Source: Campanula takesimana (lineage: Eukaryota > Streptophyta > Magnoliopsida > Asterales > Campanulaceae). From it: a stretch of 64,000 bases of DNA. Shown piece after piece: positions 10,541 to 21,578 of this stretch (the stretch's first letter is position 1; each line of letters starts with the position of its first letter). Under the pieces are notes generated by a model that saw nothing but the letters and a program-made list of their open reading frames with translations, was not told where the DNA came from and made no database searches. The stretch is from contig JAOWBW010001302.1 in assembly GCA_026119855.1 (NCBI GenBank), forward strand, positions 124,001 to 188,000, written 5' to 3'. Made by a program: the position numbers and the translations under genes.

Positions 10541-12009
10541 ACCAGCTTGCAGATGTTTTTGTACAATATTTTAATTTTTTGAAAAAAAAATGTTTTTGTT
10601 TAAAGCCTTTTTAATGGCGGCACTTGCTGACCTTATGTTCTGGTATGGTTTATACTTAGGTTAACAAGTTAGAATATGTCCCCATTGTGTGCTTAAAGTG
10701 ACAAAGTCACTAAACAATAAATGTGTGAAAATTGAAATAGGCAAAAACATTATATATTCCCAAAGTAACTCGGGGCACGGCGTTCGCTGCGACGATGCTT
10801 CTTTGCCAAATGGGAGTATAAAGTGTTGGTTTTATACTTAGTATTAGGAACATGAAGTTCACGGCTACAGTGTATCCTACTTGAACAGTATGAAATCTAA
10901 CACAAAATTTTCTACACCTTATAAAGACTCGGAGCACGGAGCTCGCTACTACAATGCTACCTTGTACATAAAAAGGTGTAAAAATGCTTTAAAAGGTTTG
11001 CCTAAAGTGCGAAATAAAAGGAAAAATATCATGAAAATTTTCAAGGGGATCTTTTCTGATGTGTTATCCTAAGTGTTGCCAACATTGTCAGCAACACATC
11101 AGTAGGTGCTACATTAGTTTTTTTCAATTTTTATTTTTCGGGATTTTCTGATTAAAATTTGAATTTCAAAAAGTCTACATAGTTTTTGAGATCAAAAAGT
11201 TTTTATAAAATCCCTTGTTTATAGGTTTTAGTTACTTGAGTTATATATGGATAAAATTTAAACTTTGAAATTTCATTGATTTGAAATTTGAAATTTTAGA
11301 TTTTATCTTTGTAAAACTCTGATTATTTTATTTATCTTTTATTTTATTTATTTCTTTTATTTTTCTTTTTCGTAAAAAATAAATAAATAAATAAATAAAA
11401 TAAAAAATTGCCGAATCTTTTGGTTGGCTTGTTAAAGTTTGTTTTCCATAAAGACTAGAAAATATTAGTCATTGTCTGTGGATTACCTAAATTTGTAATC
11501 AAATCCATCTAGTCTTAAAACCACTCTCCGAAATCCTATTGTTACTCTCTCTCTCCCTACCTCTCTCTCTCTCTCTCAACTCAGTTTTTCAAAATTTCCC
11601 TTAATAATTTTCTGGCAATGTTGCCGTCAGTGTTAACACCACCACTGACAACACTTATAGCACTACGTGTTTTAAGGTTCATATTTTAATTTGCATCAAT
11701 GCTTTTCATTTTCTTTCTTCACAAAAAGGGGGAGAAAATGTGATGAACCGGTAATCATGCACATGTGGTGAAAGAAAGTGTTTTAGGTTCTATTTTTAAT
11801 GGAATTCGTATTAAGGGGGAGTTTGATATCTAGAGTGAGATTGAAATATTGATCCTATTAATGTTAGATGTTGGGAAAATGTTACAACATTTTATTTCAT
11901 TTTTGAATGAGATCTTACATTAAAGGAGAATTTATTTTAAGGGGAAGATTTATCTAACTTTGTCTTGCAGGAACATCACATATTTATTTTGTGAAGAAAT
12001 GTGAAACTA
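10541..12009 (+). other. Element D 3' untranslated region
   Basis: About 1.5 kb without a gene. It holds a pair of diverged direct repeats around ACTCGGGGCACGGCGTTCGC (near 10769) and ACTCGGAGCACGGAGCTCGC (near 10928). It also has AT-rich simple sequence (11330-11410), a CT microsatellite (11545-11578) and several copies of the D-specific words GTTGCC and TGATAACAC/GTGTTA (near 11060-11105 and 11617-11665). Long 3' regions are usual in Sireviruses. Confidence 0.6.
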
Positions 12010-12019
12010 AGGGGGAGAT
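12010..12019 (+). other. Polypurine tract of D
   Basis: AAGGGGGAGAT lies immediately left of the 3' LTR start TGTTAG. This is the Sirevirus-type plus-strand primer. Confidence 0.85.
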
Positions 12020-13018
12020 TGTTAGTGCAGAAATGTGGTGTTATCACAAGTGCTGCCGACAGTGTTACCCCAGACGGGATTTATAATAGTTTCATTATTT
12101 ATTCAAAAAATTATTAGATATTAATGTTTAATATTTGGTGCAAGTTTAATGTTATTTGTAGGTCAAAATAACCATTAAAGGTTGCTAAAATAATGGGGCT
12201 ACAATTATGGAAATGGTTGAAGGAAGATTTATGCATAAAAGAAGATTTATGCGTAATTCTTGAAGCAAGAGGAAAACGTGGGATTGGACTTGGTCAAAGG
12301 CTGAGTTTGTTCACAAAGAGTACAAGCTTTGTACAGCTCGAAGGTACAATAAGGAGAAGCAAAGACTTGGGCACCAAGAAGTTTGTTCCTACAATTTAGG
12401 ACATGTGGAAAATCTCTTCCCCATGGCTCGGCCACTCCCCTCCATCACTCCACCACGTTTTTGATCAACTACCCATCCATGTTTTGAGTATTCCCCAAGC
12501 ACTTCAAGCCTATAAATAGCAAGGAGGATAAAGATTGAAAAGAGGACAACATACAACACACATCTTGAGAGAGAGCTCACATATTCTTAGACCATTGTTG
12601 CTAGTGATGTTATAACACTCATTCCAACATCACAATCTAGTTCTTGAATGAACTATTTGTTGAAGGCTAAATTGGTCTAGCCTTTTGATTGTGATGTGAG
12701 TGTTATTTCTTTATTGAAGGTTCTTGTATCTAGCACATTTTGTACTCTTTATTTTCTTTAGAAGATAGGAGTTGTTTAGGCTTTGTACTTAAGAGAAATA
12801 CTTATAGTGAAAGTCTTTTTTGGCCATGAGGCTACCACAAGTTATATATTTATATAACTTGTGAAAATATTATCTCTCTGTCTCAAATTTCTGCTGCAAA
12901 CTCGTTTTGAAAATTGATTTAATTCGGGTGTGTGTGTGTGTGTTGTCTGAAGTGTTATCGTTGGACTGCCAATACCTTTGATAGCACTTTATAAAAACCA
13001 AGGCCATTGACGTTTTCA
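12020..13018 (+). repeat. 3' LTR of element D
   Basis: Direct partner of 5032-6028, 999 bp, with TATA box TATAAATAG at 12511-12519. A GTGT microsatellite near 12930 is longer than in the 5' LTR. Confidence 0.92.
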
Positions 13019-13752
13019 CATCTTTTGATGTTCTGGGCTGTTCTTGCTTTAATGTTCTTGGCATGAGTTAAGCATGAAATATTTATCCATAAATCCAACG
13101 AAAAATCATACATGTTCTCTAACATCTTGGGAATCAATCCCAAGTTTTAGATCTTGTTTTGGATAGGTCTTTCAAAGGTACATCCACGGCGATCCATAGC
13201 AACCCATTAACTTGGAGGACCAACCTCGGCTACGGACATTCTTTTTATGGGATATTTCCAATCTTTCTCATATATTTGTATTACTTGTACAATATTCCCC
13301 TCTCCCCATTATTTGTTCTTACTTGTCTAATTGATTCAAACCATTTTCCAAAACCTATCGGGGATCAACCCAAACCGATTCCCGGTTGCGATCAAATGAA
13401 TCGACCTAGACTAGGAAGACTCCTTGTACATAAAACACACATTTTTCTCAACGTTAGGGCATAATAAGGCATTTCTAAAAAGGCAACTAAAATTAAACGT
13501 AGACGGAAGCATGCTAGAGACCGAAAGGGCAAGAGGAGTGCTGCTTATCACCTTCTCTTTTCGTAACTTAGCCCCCGAACCCACTTCAATTTCAATCAAA
13601 AGGGTTTTATCTCTATTTTCCCAAATAAAATGAGGTGGCGACTCTTCTGATTTTCAAAACCAAAGGAGGGTAACCATTATGAGAAACCGAGCGGATTCAA
13701 GCCACATTTTGCACGGATCCAAAATCCTTACTGGTTCGCGCACGGGCTCTCA

Positions 13753-14436
13753 CAGCGGCTTATATCCTTCCATTGGTTTCAACAAGCCTTGGTTCATGAG
13801 GTTGTTAAGGACCACAGTCATTGGAGTGCCAAGCTTGTCAAAGTGCCTATAAGGGCGAATGGGTTTTCTCAGACCACTCTTAATCTTCCATGGTACAAGC
13901 ACTTGGTCTCAAGAAGTATTTTCTGAAGACAGATTCCGATCACAAAATTTGAAGAGCAAAGGCCTCATTTCATGCTCGGCCTCGGTTGCATAAATATCAT
14001 CCCCGAATGAATCTTTCCCTCTTCCCAAATCATGATGTGGGAAGTGCGTTTCAACCCCTAAGTGTTGGATCATTTCGGTGAAGGAAGTGAAAGTCAGAAC
14101 GGTGTTTTGGGTTGAATCTGGGTAGGCATTTGGTACCTGGTGAAAAGATGCACTTGCAGGTACCGAGGCCATATCTTGTGACTGAACTGGGGACAACACG
14201 GTATGGGCATTTGAGGCAACTAACAGTTGAATATTTTCAAGCCCCAATTGGTTTGGGTTCTGCACGGATGTCGATACATGGCCCATTATCTCCTCAAGGT
14301 TCTCTTGGAAGATACTGATCACGTACTCTGTTTGGGCTCTTAACTGCCTCTCTAAACATTGCCCCATTGCATATTCCCGCTCAAAGTTGGGCGAGCCCCT
14401 AGTCACACTTTCTGATGTCTATCTTTCGTTTGCCAT
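13753..14436 (-). pseudogene. gag: Element A gag, N-terminal part
   Basis: Read leftward. The likely start is the ATG at 14436-14434, five codons before an in-frame TAG (14421-14419). An open stretch of about 165 codons then runs to 13909. It is rich in Q, E and S and has F-E-R-E-Y-A-M-G near its start, in the manner of gypsy Gag. After the stop at 13909 the sequence shows F-D-K-L-G-T-P-M and G-L-L-K-P-M-E-G-Y-K, the first copy of the module repeated in the 2266-2677 fragment. The capsid part between them appears deleted. LTR B cuts the frame at 13753/13754. Confidence 0.65.
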
Positions 14437-15436
14437 TACTCATTCGGAGAGACTCGGAGTAGACTTTGATCAAAGGGACGCTGGGAACTGACCCTGAATA
14501 CCGCGCTAGAGAATGGATGGGATTCTCCCTCTAAAAGATTGATTGAAAGGAAAAGAATGTTTTAGTTTTTTTATGGGGACAGAATTTCATGTGCAAAAGA
14601 ATGTTTTAAGAAATGAAGAATGAAAAAAAGGATTTTATTTGGAAAGATCGAAAAGCAAGCCATGCACAAAAATCCTAGAAAGCCGGATAAACACAATGCT
14701 TAATTTTGACACCTTGTCTTGTTTAATTCCTGGAATAGTGGATTCCTTCTCCCGAGTATGAGACCAATGTATTTCACCTGTACCTATAACCGTCATAGAC
14801 CTCTAGCAAAGGGCCCATACACTTTCGGGAATCCACCACTCTTGTTACGGTCTATGTGAGAGTCTTTGGAAATTTTGAGTCAATCCCACTCATTTCATTT
14901 TGAATATCCACTTTTGAAATTGTTTTCATGATTTTGAATAGGATTGATTAAAAATTTCTTTAGACAATAACCGGCTGAAAGTCAAGGACCTGTATTTTTT
15001 GAAAAAATAGTCACAGACGCGGCTTTTGATACGGCTAGTTGGATGGGGGCCTAACCTCTCAACCACGGCAGTGAGACGCGGCATCGAGTCAGGAAAGGCA
15101 ACCACGGATATCAATTCAAGGGAACAAGAGGTCCCCATCATCCTCGGGCTCCAAGTCCCCAAGGGTTTGTACGGTAACAGGAGACGTTATAAGTTCGCAA
15201 TTGTGATTGTGTATGAGGTATCTATTTTTTGAGAAAAAAAGAGATTTTGAAGGAAAAAGAAAAAGCACTTTTTTATGTTTTATTTATTTTTGTCTTGATT
15301 TTATTCACACAAAGAACAAAGGAAAGAGAATGTACCTACAAAATAAATAAACGTTAAGGCATATGTATATGTATAAGGCAAGGAAAACACATAATGTCGG
15401 AAGCACACATATTGAGTTAAGCCCACTTAGAAAATG
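14437..15436 (-). other. Element A 5' leader
   Basis: About 1 kb between PBS and gag on the minus strand. No reading frame with recognisable motifs; I see none of the extra upstream gene known from Ogre elements. It is AT-rich with scattered simple sequence. Confidence 0.6.
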
Positions 15437-15454
15437 TCCCTAGCAGAGTCGCCA
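15437..15454 (-). other. Primer-binding site of A
   Basis: On the minus strand TGGCGACTCTGCTAGGGA begins one base after the LTR end. It is nearly identical to the PBS of element J (60855-60872). This PBS type is usual in Tat/Ogre-like gypsy elements; I believe the primer is an arginine tRNA but cannot confirm it here. Confidence 0.75.
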
Positions 15455-15455
15455 C

Positions 15456-18140
15456 TGTGAGAGCCCGCACGCGAACCCTTAAGGATTGTGTCCGTGCGAA
15501 TGCGGTTTGAATCCGCTCGGTTTCTTATAATGGTTTCTCTACCTTGGTTTTTGAAAAGCAGAGAGTCGCCACCTCATTTTATTAAGGAAAATAGAGATAA
15601 AACCTTTTTTAGATTTGAAGTGGGTTTGGGGTCTAAGTTACGAGAGAAGAAGGTGATTAGCAGCACTCCTCTCGCCCTTACGGTCTCTAGCATGCTTCCG
15701 CCTACTCTTTATTTTATTGTCTTATTTTGAAATATTGATTTTATGCCTTAACTTGAAACAATTGTGTGTTTGTATAATGGTGTCTCCTAATCTAGGTATG
15801 TTCATTTAAGTCGCGGTCGGGAATCGGCTTGGGTGGATTCCCGATTGGTTTTTGAAAATGGTTTTGTACATATCAAGAAAAGAAAACGCATAAAAGGGAA
15901 GGGATTATTATGTACAAATAATGAATGAAATGGGAGGTAAATCCCATAATTAAATGGAGGTCCTCGCCACGGGTTCGATCACTGAGATTGACATCATTTT
16001 CCATCCCCGAACCGATGTACCTGTCCTAAAATGATCCAAATCCAAAACTACAAATTGGGGATTGCTCCCAAGACATTAAAGATCATTGATGAATTATTAT
16101 AGATTTTTCGGATGGATTTTAGACCCTAAGCACAAGCAAGAAAGATATTAACAAAATCTTCCCAGAAAAGGGAAGCAGCAAACATGGCACATTGGTCACC
16201 TATTTTAACCATTTTAACTCATGAATCTGATAAAACACCAAGAACGAAAATTGAAAATATCTATGACATTTTGATGTCAGAGATTGGAAGTGCAGATTCT
16301 GAAGGTTGAATCTTGAAACAAATAAGTGAACAAGGCACTTCTATTGGTCCAAAAAATGTTTAGGAAATATGTACACTTTGTTGACTCTATTGGGAACAAA
16401 ACTCATGCTTAGAACTAAGCCAAATGACCATGTTTTAATAGAGTTTTAGATACAAGAACAAAACATGTTGCAGAAGAAACAAGCAGGACAGCATATCCAC
16501 AACTCAAAAACTAAGCATGAAAAAATGAGCTATATATGGAATATGGAATTGAAACTTGACGAGAATGCATTTCAACATGTAAGGAAAAACTTTCATGTTT
16601 TGAACCAGATCCGAAAGCCATTCTAAGGTGAAGCTTTTGAAGCATGAAAATCGTTGGTTAGAGCAGAATACTGAAACTGATTACTTAAGCCACAAAGATG
16701 GGCCTCAAAACATTACCAAAACTCAGGGAAAAGGCATAAAACTCAAGGAGGTTAATATATAACATGTTAGGATAATTATCATGGAGTTAGTTTACATTAA
16801 AGACTAGTCTAAGTATGCATATACACGAGAAAAAGAGAAGAAGGACAGATTCATGGCATTCAGGGACAAAGAGCATATATGTACATGAATAACCCCAAAT
16901 TTGACCAAAGAATAGACACATAATCATCACAAACTCATATATACATAATATAATTTAGATTAAAACATTAATATCATCATTTGCATGACCATACCATAAG
17001 TTCTTACATGGTTAAAACAACAAATGAAGGAGTCTACCCAACTAATGGCTAGACTCTTATACAAATGACCCAATCACTTAAATTCTTGCATATATAGGGA
17101 TTACAAAGAGAGACTTACATAGTTAATAGGGGATTTGTGTTTCCTTTGCTTCCAAGGGATGGCTTTTTGTTGTTGTTTGAGTTGGATGAGGTTTGCTTGA
17201 AGAGTTGCTTGAGTTTGTGAGTGTTTTAGTGTTTGTTTGTAGGTAGTTTGTTGGTGGTGGTATGGTGGAGATGTGGTGGGAGAGTGGTGGAGGAGTAGTG
17301 GGGCTGAGAATAGAGAGAGATTTGAGAGAGAGAGAGAGGGAGCTGAATTGAGAGAGAAAGAGTTGGAATTGGAATTGTGGAATGAGAGTGAAGTGAGGAG
17401 AGTTGGCTCAACTTAGGCCTTTCTTGGAGGGTGGAGGGGGTAAGTTTTTGGACAAGAATGTCGCTATAGTAGGGGTAGAGGATGGAGGTGAGGCTGGATG
17501 TGGTGGAGGTTGATGGAGTGAAGAGGAAGAGGAAGAAAAAATGGGGAAGAAAATGATGAAAGTTGAAAAATGGGGAAAGGCTGTCAAACAGCTCGAACTG
17601 GCTTGCACGGCCGTGCAGCCCGACCAAAAGTCATAATTTTGATTTTTTATTTTCTTTTTTCAACCATCCAGGAAATGACACGTGGCATATGTGGACTGGT
17701 CAAAACTTGCTCTTGTGGGCTTCCTTTCCGGCTCCATCTTTTGCTCCGCAACTGCTCTGTTGTGCGCGCTCCATTATCTCGCTTGCCTGCGGGCCCAACA
17801 TGAAAGTTGCTCGGAATGATTTTGTGGTTACGACAGTGTATCTGTAATTGATCGAAGAGAAAGGAATAGCAATGTATAATATTAATGCATTAGATGACCG
17901 GTTAAAAGGCTCTTTTAGCAGCGCGGGACCCGTTAAAGGGTCTGCGCGTGCGATTTTCGAGAACATGCCTATTTACTCGGTTTTGAGCCTTGATCATGAA
18001 TCTGAACTCGGTTTTTTTCATCTGCTGCACCGATAAGGTGTACGGTAGTCCGTACGGCCAAATCTGGGGGTTTATGTCGATTATCGGGTTTAGACCAATT
18101 TAAATGAGGGTTTAAGGGGTACGAGATCGGGGTGTCTACA
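15456..18140 (-). repeat. 5' LTR of element A
   Basis: On the minus strand it reads TGTAGACACCCCGATC...GCGGGCTCTCACA, 2685 bp, followed by the PBS. It matches LTR B in inverted orientation throughout, with both substitutions and indels. It contains the perfect palindrome TGCACGGCCGTGCA (17604-17617) and a GA/CT-rich stretch (17280-17560) that gives spurious frames. Confidence 0.85.
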
Positions 18141-18320
18141 GCCATTTGTGCCGATTATGGTCATGGTGCTGGTCATTGTCTTTTAAAGTTAACACCCAAT
18201 GCCAAAAGACATAAAAATCCTAAGGTCAAACATGTGTGGGTCCCAAAAAGCTACTAACCCTAAGACCCAAAGAATAAGGGGGACCAAAATCTTTCATGTT
18301 TTATTTTTCAGATTTCATGC
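18141..18320 (+). pseudogene. gag: Element F gag C-terminus with severed zinc knuckle
   Basis: In the frame of pol, the first codons give A-I-C-A-D-Y-G-H-G-A-G-H-C. That is a CCHC knuckle whose first Cys must lie just left of the A insertion. It is followed by a basic stretch with K-V-K-H-V-W-V-P-K-S, the segment that links Gag to protease in Sireviruses. Two TAA stops follow near 18255-18262, then the protease. Confidence 0.75.
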
Positions 18321-21300
18321 TTTATGGTTGGTAGTTCAAAGAAGAAGAAGGATCTTTGGTACTTGGACAGTGGTTGCTCACGACACATGACCGGAGATAA
18401 TGAACTTCTTTGTGATACCATCAGTATGAAAGGACCCCCAGTAGTGTTTGGTAACAACAAGAAAGGAGAAACCGTAGGATATGGAGCAATCAAGCGAGGA
18501 AAGGTGACTATTGAAAATGTGTCACTAGTAGAATGACTCAAGCACAACCTTCTCTCCATATCTCAGTTTTGTGACAAAGGAATGAACTGCAACTTCACCT
18601 CAACTAATTGTTTCATCAAAGATGCAACTTCCGGAGTCACTCTACTGACTGGCAACAGAACAGGTGATATATATATGATAGATTTGAGTAATATTGTTTC
18701 TATTGCCGACCTCTGTTTTGTAGCCAAAAATATAAGTGAAAGCAGCTGGTTATGGCATAAGTGGCTCAGCCACTTGAACTTCAAATATCTAGCAAAACTG
18801 CAAAGGGACGGTCTAGTCAAAGGACTACCCAAAGTGGCTGATCACCATGATAAGAAATGTAAAGCATGCCAGCTTGGTAAGCAGCCCAAAAAGTCATTTC
18901 CCAGGAAAACCGCTCCTTCAACGAGCCGCTTCTTATAGTTGCTTCACATGGATTTATTTGGACCTGTCCCAACCGCTAGTATCGGAGGAAACCGCTATAC
19001 CTTGGTGGTTGTTGATGACTTTTCAAGATATATATGGCTGGAAATGATGGCCTCAAAAGATGATACTTATGGCATCATAACCGCTCTCTTTAGACAGCTC
19101 CAAACTTAGAAAATGGATGACATCGTTGCCGTACGTTCAGATAATGGAGCTGAATTCACTAACAATGGTGTTGCCCAATATTGTGATGATCATGGAATTG
19201 ATCGTAACTTCTCTGCTGCTGGGGTTCCACAACAAAATGGAGTTGTAGAAAGAAAGAATAGGACTTTGATTGAAGATGGGAAGACCATGATCGTAGAAGC
19301 CAAGCTTCCCAAGTACTTCTGGGCCGAAGCAGTCAATACAGCTTGTTTCACCCAGAACCGCTCCCTCATCATCAAAGTCCACAACAAAACTCCGTATGAA
19401 TTGTAGAGAGGTAGATCACCCAACATTGCCTTCTTTAAGATATTTGGATGCAAGTGTTATATCTTGTACAATGGCCGTGAGTATAGAGGTAAATTTGATG
19501 CTAAGGCCGATGAAGGTATTTTTGTTGGTTATTCTAAGCTTTGTAAAGCTTTTAGTTGTTTCAATAAGACTTCATTAAAAATTGTAGAGTCTGTCCATGT
19601 TACATTTGATGAACATGATCTTCTTGAGCCACATATGGCTCCAAATGTTTCTGATGATTTTAGTAGTTTTGAGACAAGTACTTCTTATCCAAATCATTCA
19701 GCCACAGATGACCAACATATTCAAACCTCACCATCAGGTTCTCCAGCTGCATTCGGTCAAACCGCAAATGGTATTGCTGCTGAACCACTGTCTTTTGTCC
19801 CTATTCAAACCGTTAATCCAGTTCCAATCATCACCTTCAATGAAGATTTCAATGATTATCAAGAAGAGCCTCCTCTAGAAAATCTTCAAGAAATAGTGGT
19901 TCGTGAAGACCTCCCTCCAGAAATTAATGAGCATAGAGACCATCCAACTACTAATGTTATTGGTCCTATCAGTTCTGGTGTTCAAACAAGAGGAAGCTTA
20001 ACTCATAGAGATGACCACAATTTGTTCACAACCGCGTTGTTATTTCAGATGGAACCGAAGAAGGTTGATGAAGCTCTAAGTGATTCTAGTTGGGTAACTG
20101 CAATACAAGAAGAGCTTAATCAGTTTGAAAGATGCAGAGTTTGGACTCTAGTTCGAAGACCCAAAGATCACACTGTAATTGGAACAAAATGGGTATACAT
20201 AAATAAGATTGATGAAAATGGTACTATAACAAGAAACAAAGCTAGGTTGGTTGCTCAAGGTTATAGGCAAGAAGAAGGGATTGATTATGATGAAACCTTT
20301 GCCCCTGTAGCCAGACTTGAAGCCATAAGATTGTTCCTGGCATATGCCTCCTTCAAGAAATTCAAGTTATATCAAATGGATGTGAAGAGTGCATTTCTGA
20401 ATGGTGAACTACAAGAAGAAGTCTATGTAGCCCAACCGCTAGGATTTGAAGACAACAAATACCCTCATCATGTCTTCAAGCTCAAGAAGGCCTTATATGG
20501 ACTCAAACAAGCTCCAAGAGCATGGTATGACACTCTATCTAAATTTCTTACTGAACAAGGCTTCTCTCGAGGTAAAATTGATACAACTTTATTTATTACT
20601 AAACACAAAGGTCATTCATTATTAGTTCAAATATATGTTGATGATATTATTTTTGGTTCTACTAATGAAACTATGTGTGTTAAGTTTGAGAAGGTAATGA
20701 AAGGTAAATTCGAGATGAGTATGATGGGAGAGTTGACATTCTTTCTTGGACTCCAAATAAAGCAATGTCATGATGGAATCTTTATCAATCAAGCCAAATA
20801 CACCAAAGACTTGATCAAGAAATTTGGGCTTCAAACCGTAAAACCAGTTGATACCCCAATGACAAAGGCCTGCAGTTTGGATCGAGATGAACAAGGTAAG
20901 AAATTGAATCAGACACTCTACCGAGGTATGATTGGCTCTGTTCTTTACTTAACTGCAAGTAGGCCAGATATAATGTTCAGTGTGTGTGTTTGTGCTAGAT
21001 TTCAAGCTGACCCTAGAAAATCTCATCTTATTGCTGTTAAACGTATTATTAGATATTTATGTGGCTTTGTTAACCTTGGACTTTGGTACTCCAAATAATC
21101 TTCATTTGATTTATTAGGTTATTCAGATGGTGACTTTGCATCTTGTAAGATTGATAGAAAGAGCACTAGTGGTACATGTCAGTTCCTTGGATCTTGGCTT
21201 GTATCATGGTCTAGCAAGAAACAGGCTTCAGTTTCAGTCTCAACCGCTGAAGCTGAATACATTGCGGCTGGAAGTTGTTGCTCTCAAATTCACTGGATGA

Positions 21301-21578
21301 AACAGCAGTAGGAAGATTATGAAGTATTTGAAAAGAACTGCCCTATCTACCGTGATAGTACTGCAGCAATATCTATCTCCAACAATCCAGTTCAGCACTC
21401 AAAAACCAAGCACATTGACATAAGATATCATTTCCTCAATGATCATGTTGAAAAGAAGAACATTTTTCTAGCAAAGGTGGGAACCGATGATCAAATAGCT
21501 GACATCCTCACCAAACCGCTTGAAAATTCAAGGTTCTTTCATTTACGAGGAGAAATGGGTATGCTGGAACTAACTTAA
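18321..21578 (+). pseudogene. pol: Element F pol (protease, integrase, RT, RNase H)
   Basis: One frame can be followed to TAA at 21576-21578. It has a protease (W-Y-L-D-S-G-C-S-R-H-M-T-G, near 18357), the GAG-pre-integrase/HHCC region (W-L-W-H...H-L-N-F...C-K-A-C), and an integrase core (H-M-D-L-F-G-P, R-S-D-N-G-A-E-F, V-V-E-R-K-N-R). RT follows, with Y-V-D-D-I-I-F-G near 20634, then RNase H with S-T-A-E-A-E-Y-I-A-A near 21240. In-frame stops lie at 18534 (TGA), 18936 (TAG), 19107 (TAG), 19404 (TAG), 21096 (TAA) and 21309 (TAG). There are no obvious frameshifts, so decay has been by point mutation. Several stops fit C-to-T or G-to-A changes judged against family consensus. The longest open piece, 19464-21095, covers integrase C-terminus and all of RT. 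Confidence 0.92.

Larger units (their letters stand above)
5032..13018 (+). mobile_element. Element D: non-autonomous Sirevirus-like Ty1/copia element
   Basis: Two direct LTRs (5032-6028 and 12020-13018) are flanked by a perfect 5-bp target duplication CATCT (5027-5031 and 13019-13023). A PBS of the tRNA-iMet type follows the 5' LTR, and a GGGGGAGA-type polypurine tract precedes the 3' LTR. The inside is a deletion derivative: gag fragment, zinc knuckle, protease, a scrap of integrase, the N-terminal edge of RT and the C-terminal edge of RNase H. RT and integrase catalytic cores are absent, so it could only have moved in trans. It is interrupted by solo LTR E. By eye the two LTRs differ at roughly 3 percent of positions. 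Confidence 0.9.
2678..13754 (+). mobile_element. LTR B: inverted solo LTR of the A family, carrying nested insertions
   Basis: It begins TGTAGACACCCCGATCTCG and ends GGGCTCTCACA, i.e. it equals the reverse complement of LTR A. No internal domain of its own is visible on either side, so it behaves as a solo LTR inside A's gag. Target-site copies are GTGGC (2673-2677) and GCGGC (13755-13759), one C/T mismatch. LTR sequence is 2678-5026 and 13024-13754; the middle is element D and its cargo. Length without cargo is about 3.1 kb including the MITE, against 2.7 kb for LTR A. It contains a CT-rich tract near 3290-3480 that yields spurious proline/serine/threonine-rich frames. Confidence 0.8.
484..18140 (-). 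mobile_element. Element A: Tat/Ogre-type Ty3/gypsy retrotransposon, split by insertions
   Basis: Read on the minus strand: 5' LTR 18140-15456, primer-binding site, about 1 kb leader, gag N-terminal part, then gag C-terminal part left of the B insertion. The gag reading frame joins across 13753/2677 when B and one copy of its target site are removed. Left of 2266 the internal region is decayed and then met by the C-family LTR at 483. The other LTR of A is not in the window. A is itself inserted in the gag zinc knuckle of Sirevirus F at 18140/18141. The Tat/Ogre assignment rests on the PBS type, the large LTR and the gag motifs; no pol is visible. Confidence 0.75.

Noticed and set aside
17226..17627. 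Minus-strand S/T/P/H-rich frame of 133 codons
   Set aside because: It is a CT-rich stretch of LTR A; the homologous stretch in LTR B (3284-3484) does not keep the frame.
13753..18140. Regarding B and LTR A as the two LTRs of a single element
   Set aside because: They are in inverted orientation, and the gag frame of A joins across B, so B is a separate insertion.
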